Source of the DNA: Niastella yeongjuensis
Lineage (GTDB): Bacteria > Bacteroidota > Bacteroidia > Chitinophagales > Chitinophagaceae
Assembly (NCBI RefSeq): GCF_900110245.1
Contig: NZ_FOCZ01000003.1
Location: 434,001 to 498,000 of the forward strand
Direction: 5' to 3'
DNA: 64,000 nucleotides
This document shows positions 53,840 to 62,378 of this stretch, one piece after another (within the stretch, counting starts at the first letter, position 1; every line of letters starts with the position of its first letter). Under the pieces are notes generated by a model that was not told the origin of the DNA, made no database searches, and saw only the letters and a list, made by a program, of their open reading frames with translations. A program made the position numbers and the translations under genes.

Positions 53840-55288
53840 TTAGGGTTCAATTTTTCCAATTAAAGTAGCCACCGTACAATCAGTTACTTTAACCATTACA
53901 TAGTGGCCTTTGTTCAGTTCATATTGTTCTTTTGGAAACACTATTACTTTGTTCTGGCTGGTACGACCCATCCAGTCTTTGTCACTGCGTTTACTGTTTC
54001 CTTCAATGAGTACTTTAAAAGTTTTACCTAAGTCTTTCAGGTTACTTTTATGGCTCAGCGCATTTTGCAGTTTTACGACCTCATCTAACCGACGTTTCTT
54101 TACATCTTCAGGTATATCGTCTTTATAACGGCGGGCAGCCAGGGTTCCCGGGCGCTCGCTGTAAAAGAACATATAGCTCATGTCGTACTTGCTGTGCTCC
54201 ATTATGCTCATCGTGTCCTGGTGGTCTTCTTCCGTTTCGGTACAAAAACCGGTAATGATATCGGAGCTAAGGCCACAATCGGGCATTATTTCCATAATGC
54301 GATCAACCTTGGCCATATACCATTCGCGGGTATAGGTGCGGTTCATCAATTGCAATACACGGGTAGAACCACTTTGCACCGGCAGGTGAATGTATTTACA
54401 GATGTTCTCATGCTTCGCCATGGTGAACAACACGTCGTCGGTGATGTCTTTGGGATGCGAAGTAGAAAAACGAACCCGTAACAAAGGATTTACCAGCGCC
54501 ACCATTTCAAGCAGGTTGGCGAAAGTCACCGCGGCCTCCCCCCGGCCCCCTCCGGTAGAGGGGGAGTTATGTTCAGGCACCCAATAATAGCTATCAACGT
54601 TTTGTCCAAGAAGTGTTACTTCTCTATATCCGTTATTGAACAGATCGGCACATTCTTTTACAATGGAATGGGGATCGCGGCTGCGTTCACGGCCCCGGGT
54701 AAAGGGTACTACACAGAACGAGCACATATTATTACAACCCCGCATAATGCTTACAAAGCCCGACACGCCATTGCTGTCGAGCCGGATGGGGGAGATGTCG
54801 GCATAGGTTTCATCCCGGCTCAGCAACACATTCACGGCTTTTTGTCCGGTTTCAGCTTCTGAGATCAAAGCCGGCAGACTGCGGTACGCATCGGGCCCCA
54901 CCACCATATCAACCAGCTTTTCTTCTTCCAGAAATTGTGCTTTCAGCCGTTCGGCCATACAACCCAGTACGCCAATAAGGGCGCCGGAATTATATTTCTT
55001 AACCTTGCGCAATTCGGTAAGGCGTTTGCGTACTGTTTGTTCAGCTTTCTCGCGAATAGAACAGGTATTGATCAGCACCAGGTCGGCTTCTTCAAAATTG
55101 CGGGTAGCACCAAACCCGTTTTCATTTAAAATAGAGGCTACGATCTCACTGTCGGCAAAATTCATTGCACAACCATAGCTTTCGATATAGAATTTTTTAT
55201 TATATGCAGTAGGATCATTTACAAAGGGAGCATAGGCTTCTCCCTGCTTGCTTTCCTCGTGCATCGTATGGTTCATCCGCTCTAGCAT
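53840..55288 (-). CDS. miaB: tRNA-2-methylthio-N6-dimethylallyladenosine synthase
   Basis: About 482 aa radical-SAM methylthiotransferase acting on i6A37 of tRNA. The N-terminal UPF0004 domain starts at [16 protein letters not shown] (first cluster cysteine). The radical-SAM cluster is [10 protein letters not shown]; the TRAM domain is at the C-terminus. The start is unsure: ATGs at 55288, 55276 and 55264 are all possible, and a TTG at 55315 is less likely. A 12-residue Ser/Gly/Arg segment ([12 protein letters not shown], coded by 54533-54568) between [15 protein letters not shown] and [11 protein letters not shown] looks like an inserted GC-rich repeat. It is the first gene on this strand, upstream of the sigma-54 gene by 253 bp. 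Confidence 0.93.
   Translation of the reverse strand: MLERMNHTMHEESKQGEAYAPFVNDPTAYNKKFYIESYGCAMNFADSEIVASILNENGFGATRNFEEADLVLINTCSIREKAEQTVRKRLTELRKVKKYNSGALIGVLGCMAERLKAQFLEEEKLVDMVVGPDAYRSLPALISEAETGQKAVNVLLSRDETYADISPIRLDSNGVSGFVSIMRGCNNMCSFCVVPFTRGRERSRDPHSIVKECADLFNNGYREVTLLGQNVDSYYWVPEHNSPSTGGGRGEAAVTFANLLEMVALVNPLLRVRFSTSHPKDITDDVLFTMAKHENICKYIHLPVQSGSTRVLQLMNRTYTREWYMAKVDRIMEIMPDCGLSSDIITGFCTETEEDHQDTMSIMEHSKYDMSYMFFYSERPGTLAARRYKDDIPEDVKKRRLDEVVKLQNALSHKSNLKDLGKTFKVLIEGNSKRSDKDWMGRTSQNKVIVFPKEQYELNKGHYVMVKVTDCTVATLIGKIEP
54533..54568 (-). repeat. GC-rich palindromic insert inside miaB
   Basis: On the plus strand CTCCCCCCGGCCCCCTCC then GGTAGAGGGGGAG is a palindrome-like string, quite unlike the surrounding sequence. 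It adds 12 codons in frame and does not break the gene. Similar CCCCTC/GAGGGG elements are common between genes in this phylum, from general knowledge. Confidence 0.75.
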
Positions 55289-55410
55289 CAACAATTCAGT
55301 TTTTTGGGATGGCAAAGATAGCCAAAAAAGAGTTTCAATGACAGGTTGACAGGGGAGAAGATGTTCAAAACAAGGGGATTGAGTTCTTAAGGTAGACCAG
55401 TTCTGCGTTC

Positions 55411-55460
55411 CAGGTTCAAAGTTTTAAGTTCGAAGTTCAAAGTCCCGGATCAGGTTCAGG
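55411..55460 (+). repeat. Class D repeat
   Basis: GGTTCAAAGTTTTAAGTTCG then AAGTTCAAAGT matches the minus strand of 28158-28196 with few changes, 27 kb away. Confidence 0.7.
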
Positions 55461-55527
55461 ATCCAGCTATAATTTTCCCTATTTTATCATATGTCTAACT
55501 CCTTCTTTTTCAAGGCGAACTAAATAG

Positions 55528-55604
55528 ATATCCCGGATATATCCCGGATATATTCCAGTGATGAGCCAGATTTATCCCGCCTCTTTAAAGAGCTGGGATA
55601 TCCC
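55528..55604 (+). repeat. ATATCCCGGAT tandem repeat and GGGATATCCC palindrome
   Basis: Two exact 11-bp units (55528-55538 and 55539-55549) and a partial third precede a perfect palindrome GGGATATCCC at 55595-55604. Confidence 0.7.
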
Positions 55605-55664
55605 GATAAAACCGGGTGGTTAGTGCGTTATTGGTATGATTACACGGAGGTTTTCCTATGTCGC

Positions 55665-56516
55665 TTATTTGCCGTAAAGCACGTACCCATAGCTTTTGTT
55701 GCCTATTTCACGGGCTTTTTTGGGAAAGAGACTGATAATGATATTATAAGGAAATTTTAATGTGGGCATTTTACGGCCAATCCGGTCGCCTTCATCGAGC
55801 AGGTAGATATTATCGTGTACTTTCCACCCGTGGCTGGTGAAAAACGAAATGGGATCATCCACATCAAATTGCAGGGGCGATTTGGAAAGCATTTTATTCA
55901 GCACCCCGGTTCGGCGGTGACGGCGCAAACCACCACTATAGTCCATGATCCAGTACTGGAAGTCGGGCACCGCAAAAATATCTTTTGATAACCGGGCTGC
56001 CTGCTCATTGGTCAAATAACCCACCACGCCTTCGGTAATAACAAGCGCGCGTTTGATTTCAGCGCCAAGGCCGGCAAACAGTGCCTTGCGCTCGGCATCG
56101 TTGCTGAGATCGGCGGGAATGCGCAGCAGGTGGCAGGCAGGTATATCATTTGCCAGCAGCTGGCTTTTATATTCAATCATGTGAGGGAAATCAACTTCTA
56201 CCCATCGGATGTTTACCGGCAGCGGCATGCGGTAAGGCCGGGTGTCGAGACCGGCACCTAAGTTAATAATGGTGTCAACGCCCCGTTCAATGGCTTCATT
56301 GATCAACCGGTCAATGCCGGTGGTGCGGGTGGTCATGGCAAAGGCCATGTGTTTTTTAATAGGCGTGGCCTCCACCATTTGGAAACCTTTTTCTCCGGCG
56401 AGTTTGCGGGCGAAGGTATCTTTGAACGCAGCATCGGGGCGTTCCGATTCCAGGGCCCTGAATGCAGCGATCCAAAGCGCGGTGTCTGAGACGTTATTGA
56501 TGAGTTGATCTTGCAT
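55665..56516 (-). CDS. Leucine carboxyl methyltransferase-like (PPM family) methyltransferase
   Basis: 283 aa. TIINLGAGLDTRPYRMPLP (about 82-100) and VEVDFPHMIEYK match the LCMT/PPM1-type family, which uses SAM and methylates carboxylates in various small molecules or peptides. ALVITEGVVGYL is another family block. The substrate is unknown. The ATG at 56516 was preferred to a GTG four codons earlier. Confidence 0.87.
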   Translation of the reverse strand: MQDQLINNVSDTALWIAAFRALESERPDAAFKDTFARKLAGEKGFQMVEATPIKKHMAFAMTTRTTGIDRLINEAIERGVDTIINLGAGLDTRPYRMPLPVNIRWVEVDFPHMIEYKSQLLANDIPACHLLRIPADLSNDAERKALFAGLGAEIKRALVITEGVVGYLTNEQAARLSKDIFAVPDFQYWIMDYSGGLRRHRRTGVLNKMLSKSPLQFDVDDPISFFTSHGWKVHDNIYLLDEGDRIGRKMPTLKFPYNIIISLFPKKAREIGNKSYGYVLYGK

Positions 56517-56759
56517 AACTATCTTCACTTTTACTTTACTAAACGTTTGTACTTTACTGTAACCAGGGCCTGTATAAATTTAATCAATTTTTGGGAGAGT
56601 AGGGGAAACAGGCAACCCGGTATTTTTTGCAAGATAAGGCCGGAAAATCACCGTTGATATTATTAATAAAATGTATCTTCATAACCTCCTACCTTATTTA
56701 ATCTTCCTGTATACTACCACTTTGAAGACTCCACATTCTTAACTTCAAAATCAACACTC

Positions 56760-57602
56760 ATGAGTGAATCAACAACTGTACAAGCAACAGTGAACCCAAA
56801 CAAGGCTTTATGGGAAAAGGGCGACTTTACGCAAATAGCAGATACCATGCGTGAAAGCGGCACGGCGCTCGTTTCCAAATTGGGTATAAAGCCTGGAATG
56901 GATGTATTGGACCTTGGTTGTGGCGACGGTACTACAGCCCTGCCTGAGGCCCGCCTGGGCGCCAGGGTAGTAGGGGTAGATATTGCCGCTAACCTGGTGG
57001 CTGCAGCCAATAAACGTATTAAAGAAGAAGGACTGACCAATATCACCGTTAAGGAAGGCGATGCCACTAATTTGCAGGAAATACCCAATGAAAGCTTTGA
57101 CCTGGTAGTAAGTATTTTCGGTGCCATGTTTGCACCAAAGCCTTTTGATGTAGCAAAAGAAATGGTTAGAGTGGTGCGCAAAGGCGGAAGAATTGTAATG
57201 GGTAACTGGATCCCTAACGATCCCACCCTGGTAGCTCAGATCCTGAAGATCAGTTCTGCTTATACACCACCACCGCCGGAAGGATTTGTAAGCCCGATGT
57301 TATGGGGAGTAGAAGACCAGGTGAAAGAACGGTTTGCACAGGCTGGTATTCCTCCTGAAAATATAACCTTTGAACGGGATACCTGGATATTCTATGGACT
57401 GTATTCACCCACTACATTTTTTGAAAAGTTCAGACAGTTTTATGGTCCTACCATGAATGCATTCGAAGCAGCAGAAAAGAATGGTAAGTCCGCCGATTTG
57501 CAACGGGAACTGGAAGAACTGTTCAATAAGGAAAATAGAAGCGGTAATGCAAACACCACCTCTATTCCTGCTACATTTTTACGGGTGATGGTGAAGAAAT
57601 AA
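56760..57602 (+). CDS. Class I SAM-dependent methyltransferase
   Basis: 280 aa. VLDLGCGDGTTALPEARLG (about 50-68) is the SAM-binding motif; GVDIA, EGDATNLQ and FDLVVSIFGAMFAPKP follow in family order. The C-terminal half has Pro/Phe-rich loops and no other domain. It resembles the UbiE/arsenite-methyltransferase-like general group; substrate unknown. It is divergent from the PPM-family methyltransferase gene. Confidence 0.88.
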   Translation: MSESTTVQATVNPNKALWEKGDFTQIADTMRESGTALVSKLGIKPGMDVLDLGCGDGTTALPEARLGARVVGVDIAANLVAAANKRIKEEGLTNITVKEGDATNLQEIPNESFDLVVSIFGAMFAPKPFDVAKEMVRVVRKGGRIVMGNWIPNDPTLVAQILKISSAYTPPPPEGFVSPMLWGVEDQVKERFAQAGIPPENITFERDTWIFYGLYSPTTFFEKFRQFYGPTMNAFEAAEKNGKSADLQRELEELFNKENRSGNANTTSIPATFLRVMVKK

Positions 57603-57620
57603 TCACCACTAATATTCTAT

Positions 57621-57658
57621 AATGAAAAAGACAATCTGAGCAGGTTGTCTTTTTCATT
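57621..57658. terminator. Bidirectional terminator
   Basis: Stem AATGAAAAAGACAA / TTGTCTTTTTCATT around a 10-nt loop. It is nearly the same string as the terminator at 62231-62262. Confidence 0.87.
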
Positions 57659-57678
57659 TATCATTACACCATGAAAAC

Positions 57679-59721
57679 CTACTGAACCTGCTGACGCTTC
57701 AGGTGGTTATAAAATGCTTCCTGTGAGCAATATTGTTGTACGCCTTCTTTCCATTCCTGTGTTTCCAGGCTGGATGACAGCAATTGGGTTTTAGTGGCTG
57801 GGGTGAATTGTATGGCTATAAAATCAAGCACCTGCTTTTTTATTGCTTCATCGTATACCGGGAATACCACTTCAACCCGGCTTCGCAGATTGCGTTTCAT
57901 CCAGTCGGCAGAGCCAAGGTAAATAGCCTGCTGCCCTTTATTATGAAAAATGAACACGCGGCTGTGTTCCAGGTACCTGCCAACAACCCTGATCAATGTT
58001 ATATTTTCGCCTAATCCCGGTACACCTGGTTTTATGCGGCAAATGCTGCGTACACACAATTGTATAGGAACACCGGCCTGCGATGCTTCATACAACTTAT
58101 TTATCACTTCTTCTTCTTCCAGGTTGTTCACCTTGATAATAATTCCGGATGGTAATCCTTGTCTGGCTGCTGCAATTTCGTTGTCTATCAACTCAACAAA
58201 TTTTTCAAGGCTTCCAAACTGGCTTACCAGCAAATGTTTGAATGGTTCCGGTTGCTGACGTTTGTATAAATATTGAAACATCGATTCCAGCTCATTGCAG
58301 AGATCGGGATTGGAGGTGAATAGGCCCATATCGGAATACAGGGCCGCTGTCTTTTCATTGAAGTTACCAGTGCCGAAGAAGGCGTATTTCTTTTCTTTCC
58401 CGTTTTCGCGGCGTTTGATCAGTGCTGCTTTTGCATGCACTTTTATCCCGGGAATGCTATAGGTGATCTCTACACCGGCCTTTGCCATTTGATTGGCCCA
58501 ATGCAGGTTATTGGCTTCATCGAACCGGGCTTTTAATTCTACAAAAGCCTTTACCTTTTTGCCATTTTTAGCTGCGCTGATCAATGCATTAACAATGTGT
58601 GAATCCTGGGCAACGCGATAAAAGGTAGCCATTATTTCCGTTACATCCTGGTCTAATACAGCCAGGTTGAAAAACACCAGTACATAGTCATACGACTGGT
58701 AAGGGAAATTAAGCAGGTAATCCTGACTGCCAATAGCATTGAAATAATTTCCGTATAATAATAAGGATGGATGTTTTAAGGGTGTCCAGGCCGATTGTAC
58801 TAAACTGCTGCCGTTGGGATTGGGAAATCTGAAAAAATCACTGCTGCTTAGATAATGACCTACGGGCAACATTTCTCCTTCTTCCAACTGAAACTGCTGA
58901 TGGCAGAATTGTATTAAATTTTCCGGCATGGTGGCATCGTATTGAAAGCGGGAAGGTGCGCCGGTTTTTCGTAAATCGAGCCCACGTTGCAACACTTCAA
59001 CAAAATCTTCTTCATCATCTGTATCGTCATCTACATGCAGGTCAGCATTCCGGTTTATCTTAATGGCATAAATGCCCTTGAACTCATAATTTTTGAACAA
59101 CGATTGTATTCCCAGCCTGATGATATCATCCAGGAACACGATGTAATTTTTATCCTCAACCTTGCTTAACGTGAAAAACCTGGGCAGGCTATTGGCCGGA
59201 ATGTTCAATACAATTTTCAGGTCATTCAGCCGTCTGCCTGCATCAACATGAAGCAGGAAGTAAAGCATTCTGTCTTCCAAAAAAACATTGGTATGCGAAG
59301 TGATAATTACCGGTTGCAGGTACGATAACACTTTCGACATAAAGATATGCAGGATCTCCTCGTAGTGTTTATCGAGGTAAACGGAATCACCGTAATAAAG
59401 ATTAATATTGTGATTGCGTAATTCGGGTAACACTACCTGTTCCAGTATTTTTCTGGAGGCAAGGCTTTGATTATATACTTCCCGGCGGGCATCGTACAAT
59501 GCTTTTAAATTCGTTTGCCTGTCTTCCGGCGATGATTCCCCCACCATGCTTTCCAACGCGGCCAGTCGTACCCGGGCAAATTCGTCGAGGTTGCTGCTAT
59601 GGATAGCCAGGAATTTTATTTTATCGTATATTTTAAGGTCGTCCAGTAAGGTTTCGTCCAGCACCCGTTTGTTGAAAGAGAGCCAGCTCAGGTCGCGGTC
59701 GTTAAAAATGTTTATCTCCAT
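57679..59721 (-). CDS. ppk1: Polyphosphate kinase 1
   Basis: 680 aa. It reversibly transfers the gamma phosphate of ATP to polyphosphate. The N-terminal MEINIFNDRDLSWLSFNKRVL is typical. The catalytic His lies in PGIKVHAKAALIKR, and a second PLD-like block follows (LEHSRVFIFHNKG, GSADWMKRNL). It starts 16 bp after the channel-like gene and is probably cotranscribed with it. Polyphosphate would add to energy storage beside the membrane pyrophosphatase. Confidence 0.95.
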   Translation of the reverse strand: MEINIFNDRDLSWLSFNKRVLDETLLDDLKIYDKIKFLAIHSSNLDEFARVRLAALESMVGESSPEDRQTNLKALYDARREVYNQSLASRKILEQVVLPELRNHNINLYYGDSVYLDKHYEEILHIFMSKVLSYLQPVIITSHTNVFLEDRMLYFLLHVDAGRRLNDLKIVLNIPANSLPRFFTLSKVEDKNYIVFLDDIIRLGIQSLFKNYEFKGIYAIKINRNADLHVDDDTDDEEDFVEVLQRGLDLRKTGAPSRFQYDATMPENLIQFCHQQFQLEEGEMLPVGHYLSSSDFFRFPNPNGSSLVQSAWTPLKHPSLLLYGNYFNAIGSQDYLLNFPYQSYDYVLVFFNLAVLDQDVTEIMATFYRVAQDSHIVNALISAAKNGKKVKAFVELKARFDEANNLHWANQMAKAGVEITYSIPGIKVHAKAALIKRRENGKEKKYAFFGTGNFNEKTAALYSDMGLFTSNPDLCNELESMFQYLYKRQQPEPFKHLLVSQFGSLEKFVELIDNEIAAARQGLPSGIIIKVNNLEEEEVINKLYEASQAGVPIQLCVRSICRIKPGVPGLGENITLIRVVGRYLEHSRVFIFHNKGQQAIYLGSADWMKRNLRSRVEVVFPVYDEAIKKQVLDFIAIQFTPATKTQLLSSSLETQEWKEGVQQYCSQEAFYNHLKRQQVQ

Positions 59722-59737
59722 ATTAGATTATTAAGGT

Positions 59738-60865
59738 CTACAAGGCTGCTGCCAACAGTAATGAAATGTTGAACGTAACATAACCAAGCAGCAATACATA
59801 AAAAGAAAGCCTGTCGAAACGATGGGAAAGCATTTTTTTGTCTTTCCGGTCGTACAAATGCAATGAAATAGTTGATTCAATCAACGTTAAAAGGATAGTT
59901 ATAGTACCAATGATGCTGATAATATCTGCTAGCGACATTACACCGGTATTGGGCAGCATAGACGAATTGATATAAGAGTTGGCCACCGCTGCAAACAAGG
60001 CGCCCACACCCAGGCCAAACCGGGGATCGGTATCTGTTGGCTTTATAAAAAAGGCCAGGATGGCTACTGCCACTGCTACGTATAAAGGCAGGAACATTTT
60101 CAGGAAAAAGCCCCAGCCATCACGTCGGATCCAAACGCCTAACCGGTATTGGGAAAATGTGGCTTTAATGCCGTTTAACCGTGGGTCGCCCCGGGAAGTT
60201 TTATAGGAGTGCGGTTTTTCTACGGTGCCTTGTCTATAAATGCGATACCCGGGGATCTTTACTCTTGAACTTACAGAGGAGTTGACGCTGTCTGCGATAA
60301 AAACCAGTTTTTGACGCACATAGGAGGGGGCTTCTATGCACACCGTTAACAGGTGGTCATCACAGGGGAAACGCATTTCATCAAATACCGAAGTAATTTT
60401 GGCTACAATCCTGTATAAAACGTAGTGGGTTGCACCCTGAATATATTCATCTTTTTTTTCTTTCGATACGATCGAGCCGTCGATCACCTGAAAATTATCA
60501 GCTGATTTCAGCAGGGTATCGCTCCAGTTGAACCAGATATAGAAATCCACCGTCCAGCTCAATTCCCGCATGGAGAGTTCTTCAATTCTATCTACATAAA
60601 TACCCGTAGACACTTTAATGGGCTGAACATCTTTTATAGCGGTGGTGTCTGCCGGTGTTAAACCCGGTTCTGTTTGCAAGGGGTCCATGCGTTCGCGGTA
60701 ATGAAGCTGGGTTTCCTTCTTGCTTTTATATTCCATTCCCACCAGCGTGGTTCCTACGGCCATTAAAATAACAGTAAAAATAGCCAGCAGCAGCACCACC
60801 ATCCACCATTGCATACGTTTGGGCGCCTTGTTGTTAGGGATCTTATAAACCTGTTCAGACATCAT
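59738..60865 (-). CDS. Pentameric ligand-gated ion-channel homologue
   Basis: 375 aa. An N-terminal membrane anchor (about 20-42) precedes a Cys-loop-receptor-like beta domain (about 85-245): LSWTVDFYIWFNWSD (102-116) and RFPCDDHLLTVCIEAPS (165-181) are the blocks that recall GLIC/ELIC. The four membrane helices follow: M1 about 252-274, M2 about 282-300 (RFGLGVGALFAAVANSYIN, the pore helix), M3 about 311-336 and M4 about 353-374. The extra N-terminal helix replaces a normal signal peptide. Ion preference and ligand are unknown. It lies 16 bp before ppk1. Confidence 0.78.
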   Translation of the reverse strand: MMSEQVYKIPNNKAPKRMQWWMVVLLLAIFTVILMAVGTTLVGMEYKSKKETQLHYRERMDPLQTEPGLTPADTTAIKDVQPIKVSTGIYVDRIEELSMRELSWTVDFYIWFNWSDTLLKSADNFQVIDGSIVSKEKKDEYIQGATHYVLYRIVAKITSVFDEMRFPCDDHLLTVCIEAPSYVRQKLVFIADSVNSSVSSRVKIPGYRIYRQGTVEKPHSYKTSRGDPRLNGIKATFSQYRLGVWIRRDGWGFFLKMFLPLYVAVAVAILAFFIKPTDTDPRFGLGVGALFAAVANSYINSSMLPNTGVMSLADIISIIGTITILLTLIESTISLHLYDRKDKKMLSHRFDRLSFYVLLLGYVTFNISLLLAAAL

Positions 60866-61019
60866 AATGGTTTGAGGATAAACTCGGTCGTACTAATTTA
60901 TAGGAAGGCAGCCTTTTTGAAACGCCCGCAACATGATGTTTCAGTTAATATTTACTGTCCAATACGTACAGGCACATGAAAGACTTATTAAATAACGATA
61001 GCATTCCAAAACTCTGACT

Positions 61020-61027
61020 TACGTTTG
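61020..61027 (+). promoter_or_regulatory. Candidate -7 box of the MFS gene
   Basis: TACGTTTG matches TAnnTTTG exactly, 16 bases before the ATG at 61043. No -33 TTTG is evident. Confidence 0.45.
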
Positions 61028-61042
61028 CGGAAAAAATAGTAG

Positions 61043-62212
61043 ATGAGCTTTAGTAAAAGCAGGGAAAAGTTAGTGATTCCCATTATGGCGGTATCGGCGG
61101 GTTCTATTGTGGCCAATTTGTATTATAGTCAGCCAATATTGAATAAAATTGCGCAAACATTTGGCCGGCCTGAAAGCCAGGTGGGCAAAATAAGCATGTT
61201 GTCACAACTGGGGTATGGCCTCGGTATGTTCTTTCTGTTGCCACTGGGCGATAAAGTAAATCGTAAAAATCTCATTCTGGGGGTATGTGTGTTGTTGATA
61301 GGGGCGTTGCTGGTGATGGCGCGGGTTGAGAATCTTTCCCTATTATTATTTACCAGTTTTTTATTGGGACTTTTTGCCACGCCTACCCAAATTCTGCTGC
61401 CCATGGCGGCCATTCTTGGCAAAGAAAACCGGGGCAAAACAGTAGGAAAAGTATTTAGTGGCATTTTGACCGGTATTCTGGGTTCCAGGATCATCAGCGG
61501 CTGGCTGGCAGATCTTTGGGGGTGGAAGAGTGTGTTTGTTTTTTCAGCGGTGCTGGTATTAATCAGCTGTTTGTTGTTGTATTATTTTCTTCCTGAAATT
61601 CCTATCAAGTTTAAGGGAAACTATGCCAGTCTGTTGAAGTCCACGCTTCAGTTGGTAAAGCAATACAAAACGCTTAGACAGGCGGCATTGCTGGGTGCTT
61701 TTACCTTTGGCATCTTTTGTTCGTTCTGGACCACCCTTACTTTCCATTTGAGTGGTGCTCCGTTTCATTATTCAGCTGCCGAGATCGGGATGTTTGGGAT
61801 CATTGCCATTGGCGGCGCCCTGGTGGCGCCCTACTTCGGGAAAATGGCCGATAAGGGCAATGCGGTCAACAACCTGTTCCTGACAGTAGGCATGATCATT
61901 GTGAGTCTTATTGGTTTACAATTGTTTCCTGTTTCAGTGGTGGTATTGTGTCTGGTTATTTTCTTTCTTGATATTGGTGTTCAGGCCACGCAGATCACCA
62001 ACTTTACGCGGATCTATAGTTTAAATGAAGAAGCACACAGCAGGCTTAATACTGTTTATATGACCACCTATTTTATTGGTGGGGCCATGGGGACTTTCTT
62101 TGGGTTATTAAGTTGGAAGGTAGGAGGCTGGTCTGTTGCACTTTGGCAAATGTTGTTGTGGAGCATAATAGCGTTGGTGATCGTTGTGTTGTCGAAGAAG
62201 GAGAAGTTGTAA
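61043..62212 (+). CDS. MFS transporter
   Basis: 389 aa with 12 predicted membrane helices. The loop between helices 2 and 3 carries GDKVNRKNLILG (the MFS motif GDxxxRKx), and ANLYYSQPILN near the N-terminus is typical of DHA1-like sugar/drug exporters of the YdhP-type. The substrate cannot be told. It has a candidate promoter and is followed by a terminator shared with the tRNA gene. Confidence 0.88.
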   Translation: MSFSKSREKLVIPIMAVSAGSIVANLYYSQPILNKIAQTFGRPESQVGKISMLSQLGYGLGMFFLLPLGDKVNRKNLILGVCVLLIGALLVMARVENLSLLLFTSFLLGLFATPTQILLPMAAILGKENRGKTVGKVFSGILTGILGSRIISGWLADLWGWKSVFVFSAVLVLISCLLLYYFLPEIPIKFKGNYASLLKSTLQLVKQYKTLRQAALLGAFTFGIFCSFWTTLTFHLSGAPFHYSAAEIGMFGIIAIGGALVAPYFGKMADKGNAVNNLFLTVGMIIVSLIGLQLFPVSVVVLCLVIFFLDIGVQATQITNFTRIYSLNEEAHSRLNTVYMTTYFIGGAMGTFFGLLSWKVGGWSVALWQMLLWSIIALVIVVLSKKEKL

Positions 62213-62230
62213 TATCGGTATTATAAAATG

Positions 62231-62262
62231 AAAAAAGACAATCCGAAAAGATTGTCTTTTTT
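62231..62262. terminator. Bidirectional terminator
   Basis: Perfect 13-bp stem AAAAAAGACAATC / GATTGTCTTTTTT around CGAAAA, between the MFS gene and tRNA-Gly. Confidence 0.9.
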
Positions 62263-62265
62263 ATG

Positions 62266-62338
62266 AGCGGAAGACGAGATTCGAACTCGCGACCTGAGGC
62301 TTGGGAAGCATCCACTCTACCAACTGAGCTACTTCCGC
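62266..62338 (-). tRNA. tRNA-Gly (anticodon CCC)
   Basis: 73 nt cloverleaf. Acceptor GCGGAAG pairs with CTTCCGC; the D-arm AGCTCAGTTGGTAGAG and T-arm (GTTCGAA loop) are standard. Aligned to known glycine tRNAs, the anticodon loop is TTCCCAA, giving anticodon CCC (decodes GGG). The anticodon stem GATGC/GCCTC has one mismatch (U29-C41). The CCA end is not encoded. Confidence 0.93.
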
Positions 62339-62378
62339 ATACGACTAAGTTAATTAAAAATTACATGCGACGGTAAAA

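Larger units (their letters stand above)
55289..55664. other. Intergenic space with class D and 11-bp repeats
   Basis: 376 bp upstream of miaB and downstream of a methyltransferase. It holds a GACAGGTTGACAGG fragment (about 55340-55354), a class D repeat (55411-55460) and ATATCCCGGAT repeats (55528-55556). No reading frame looks coding. Confidence 0.6.
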
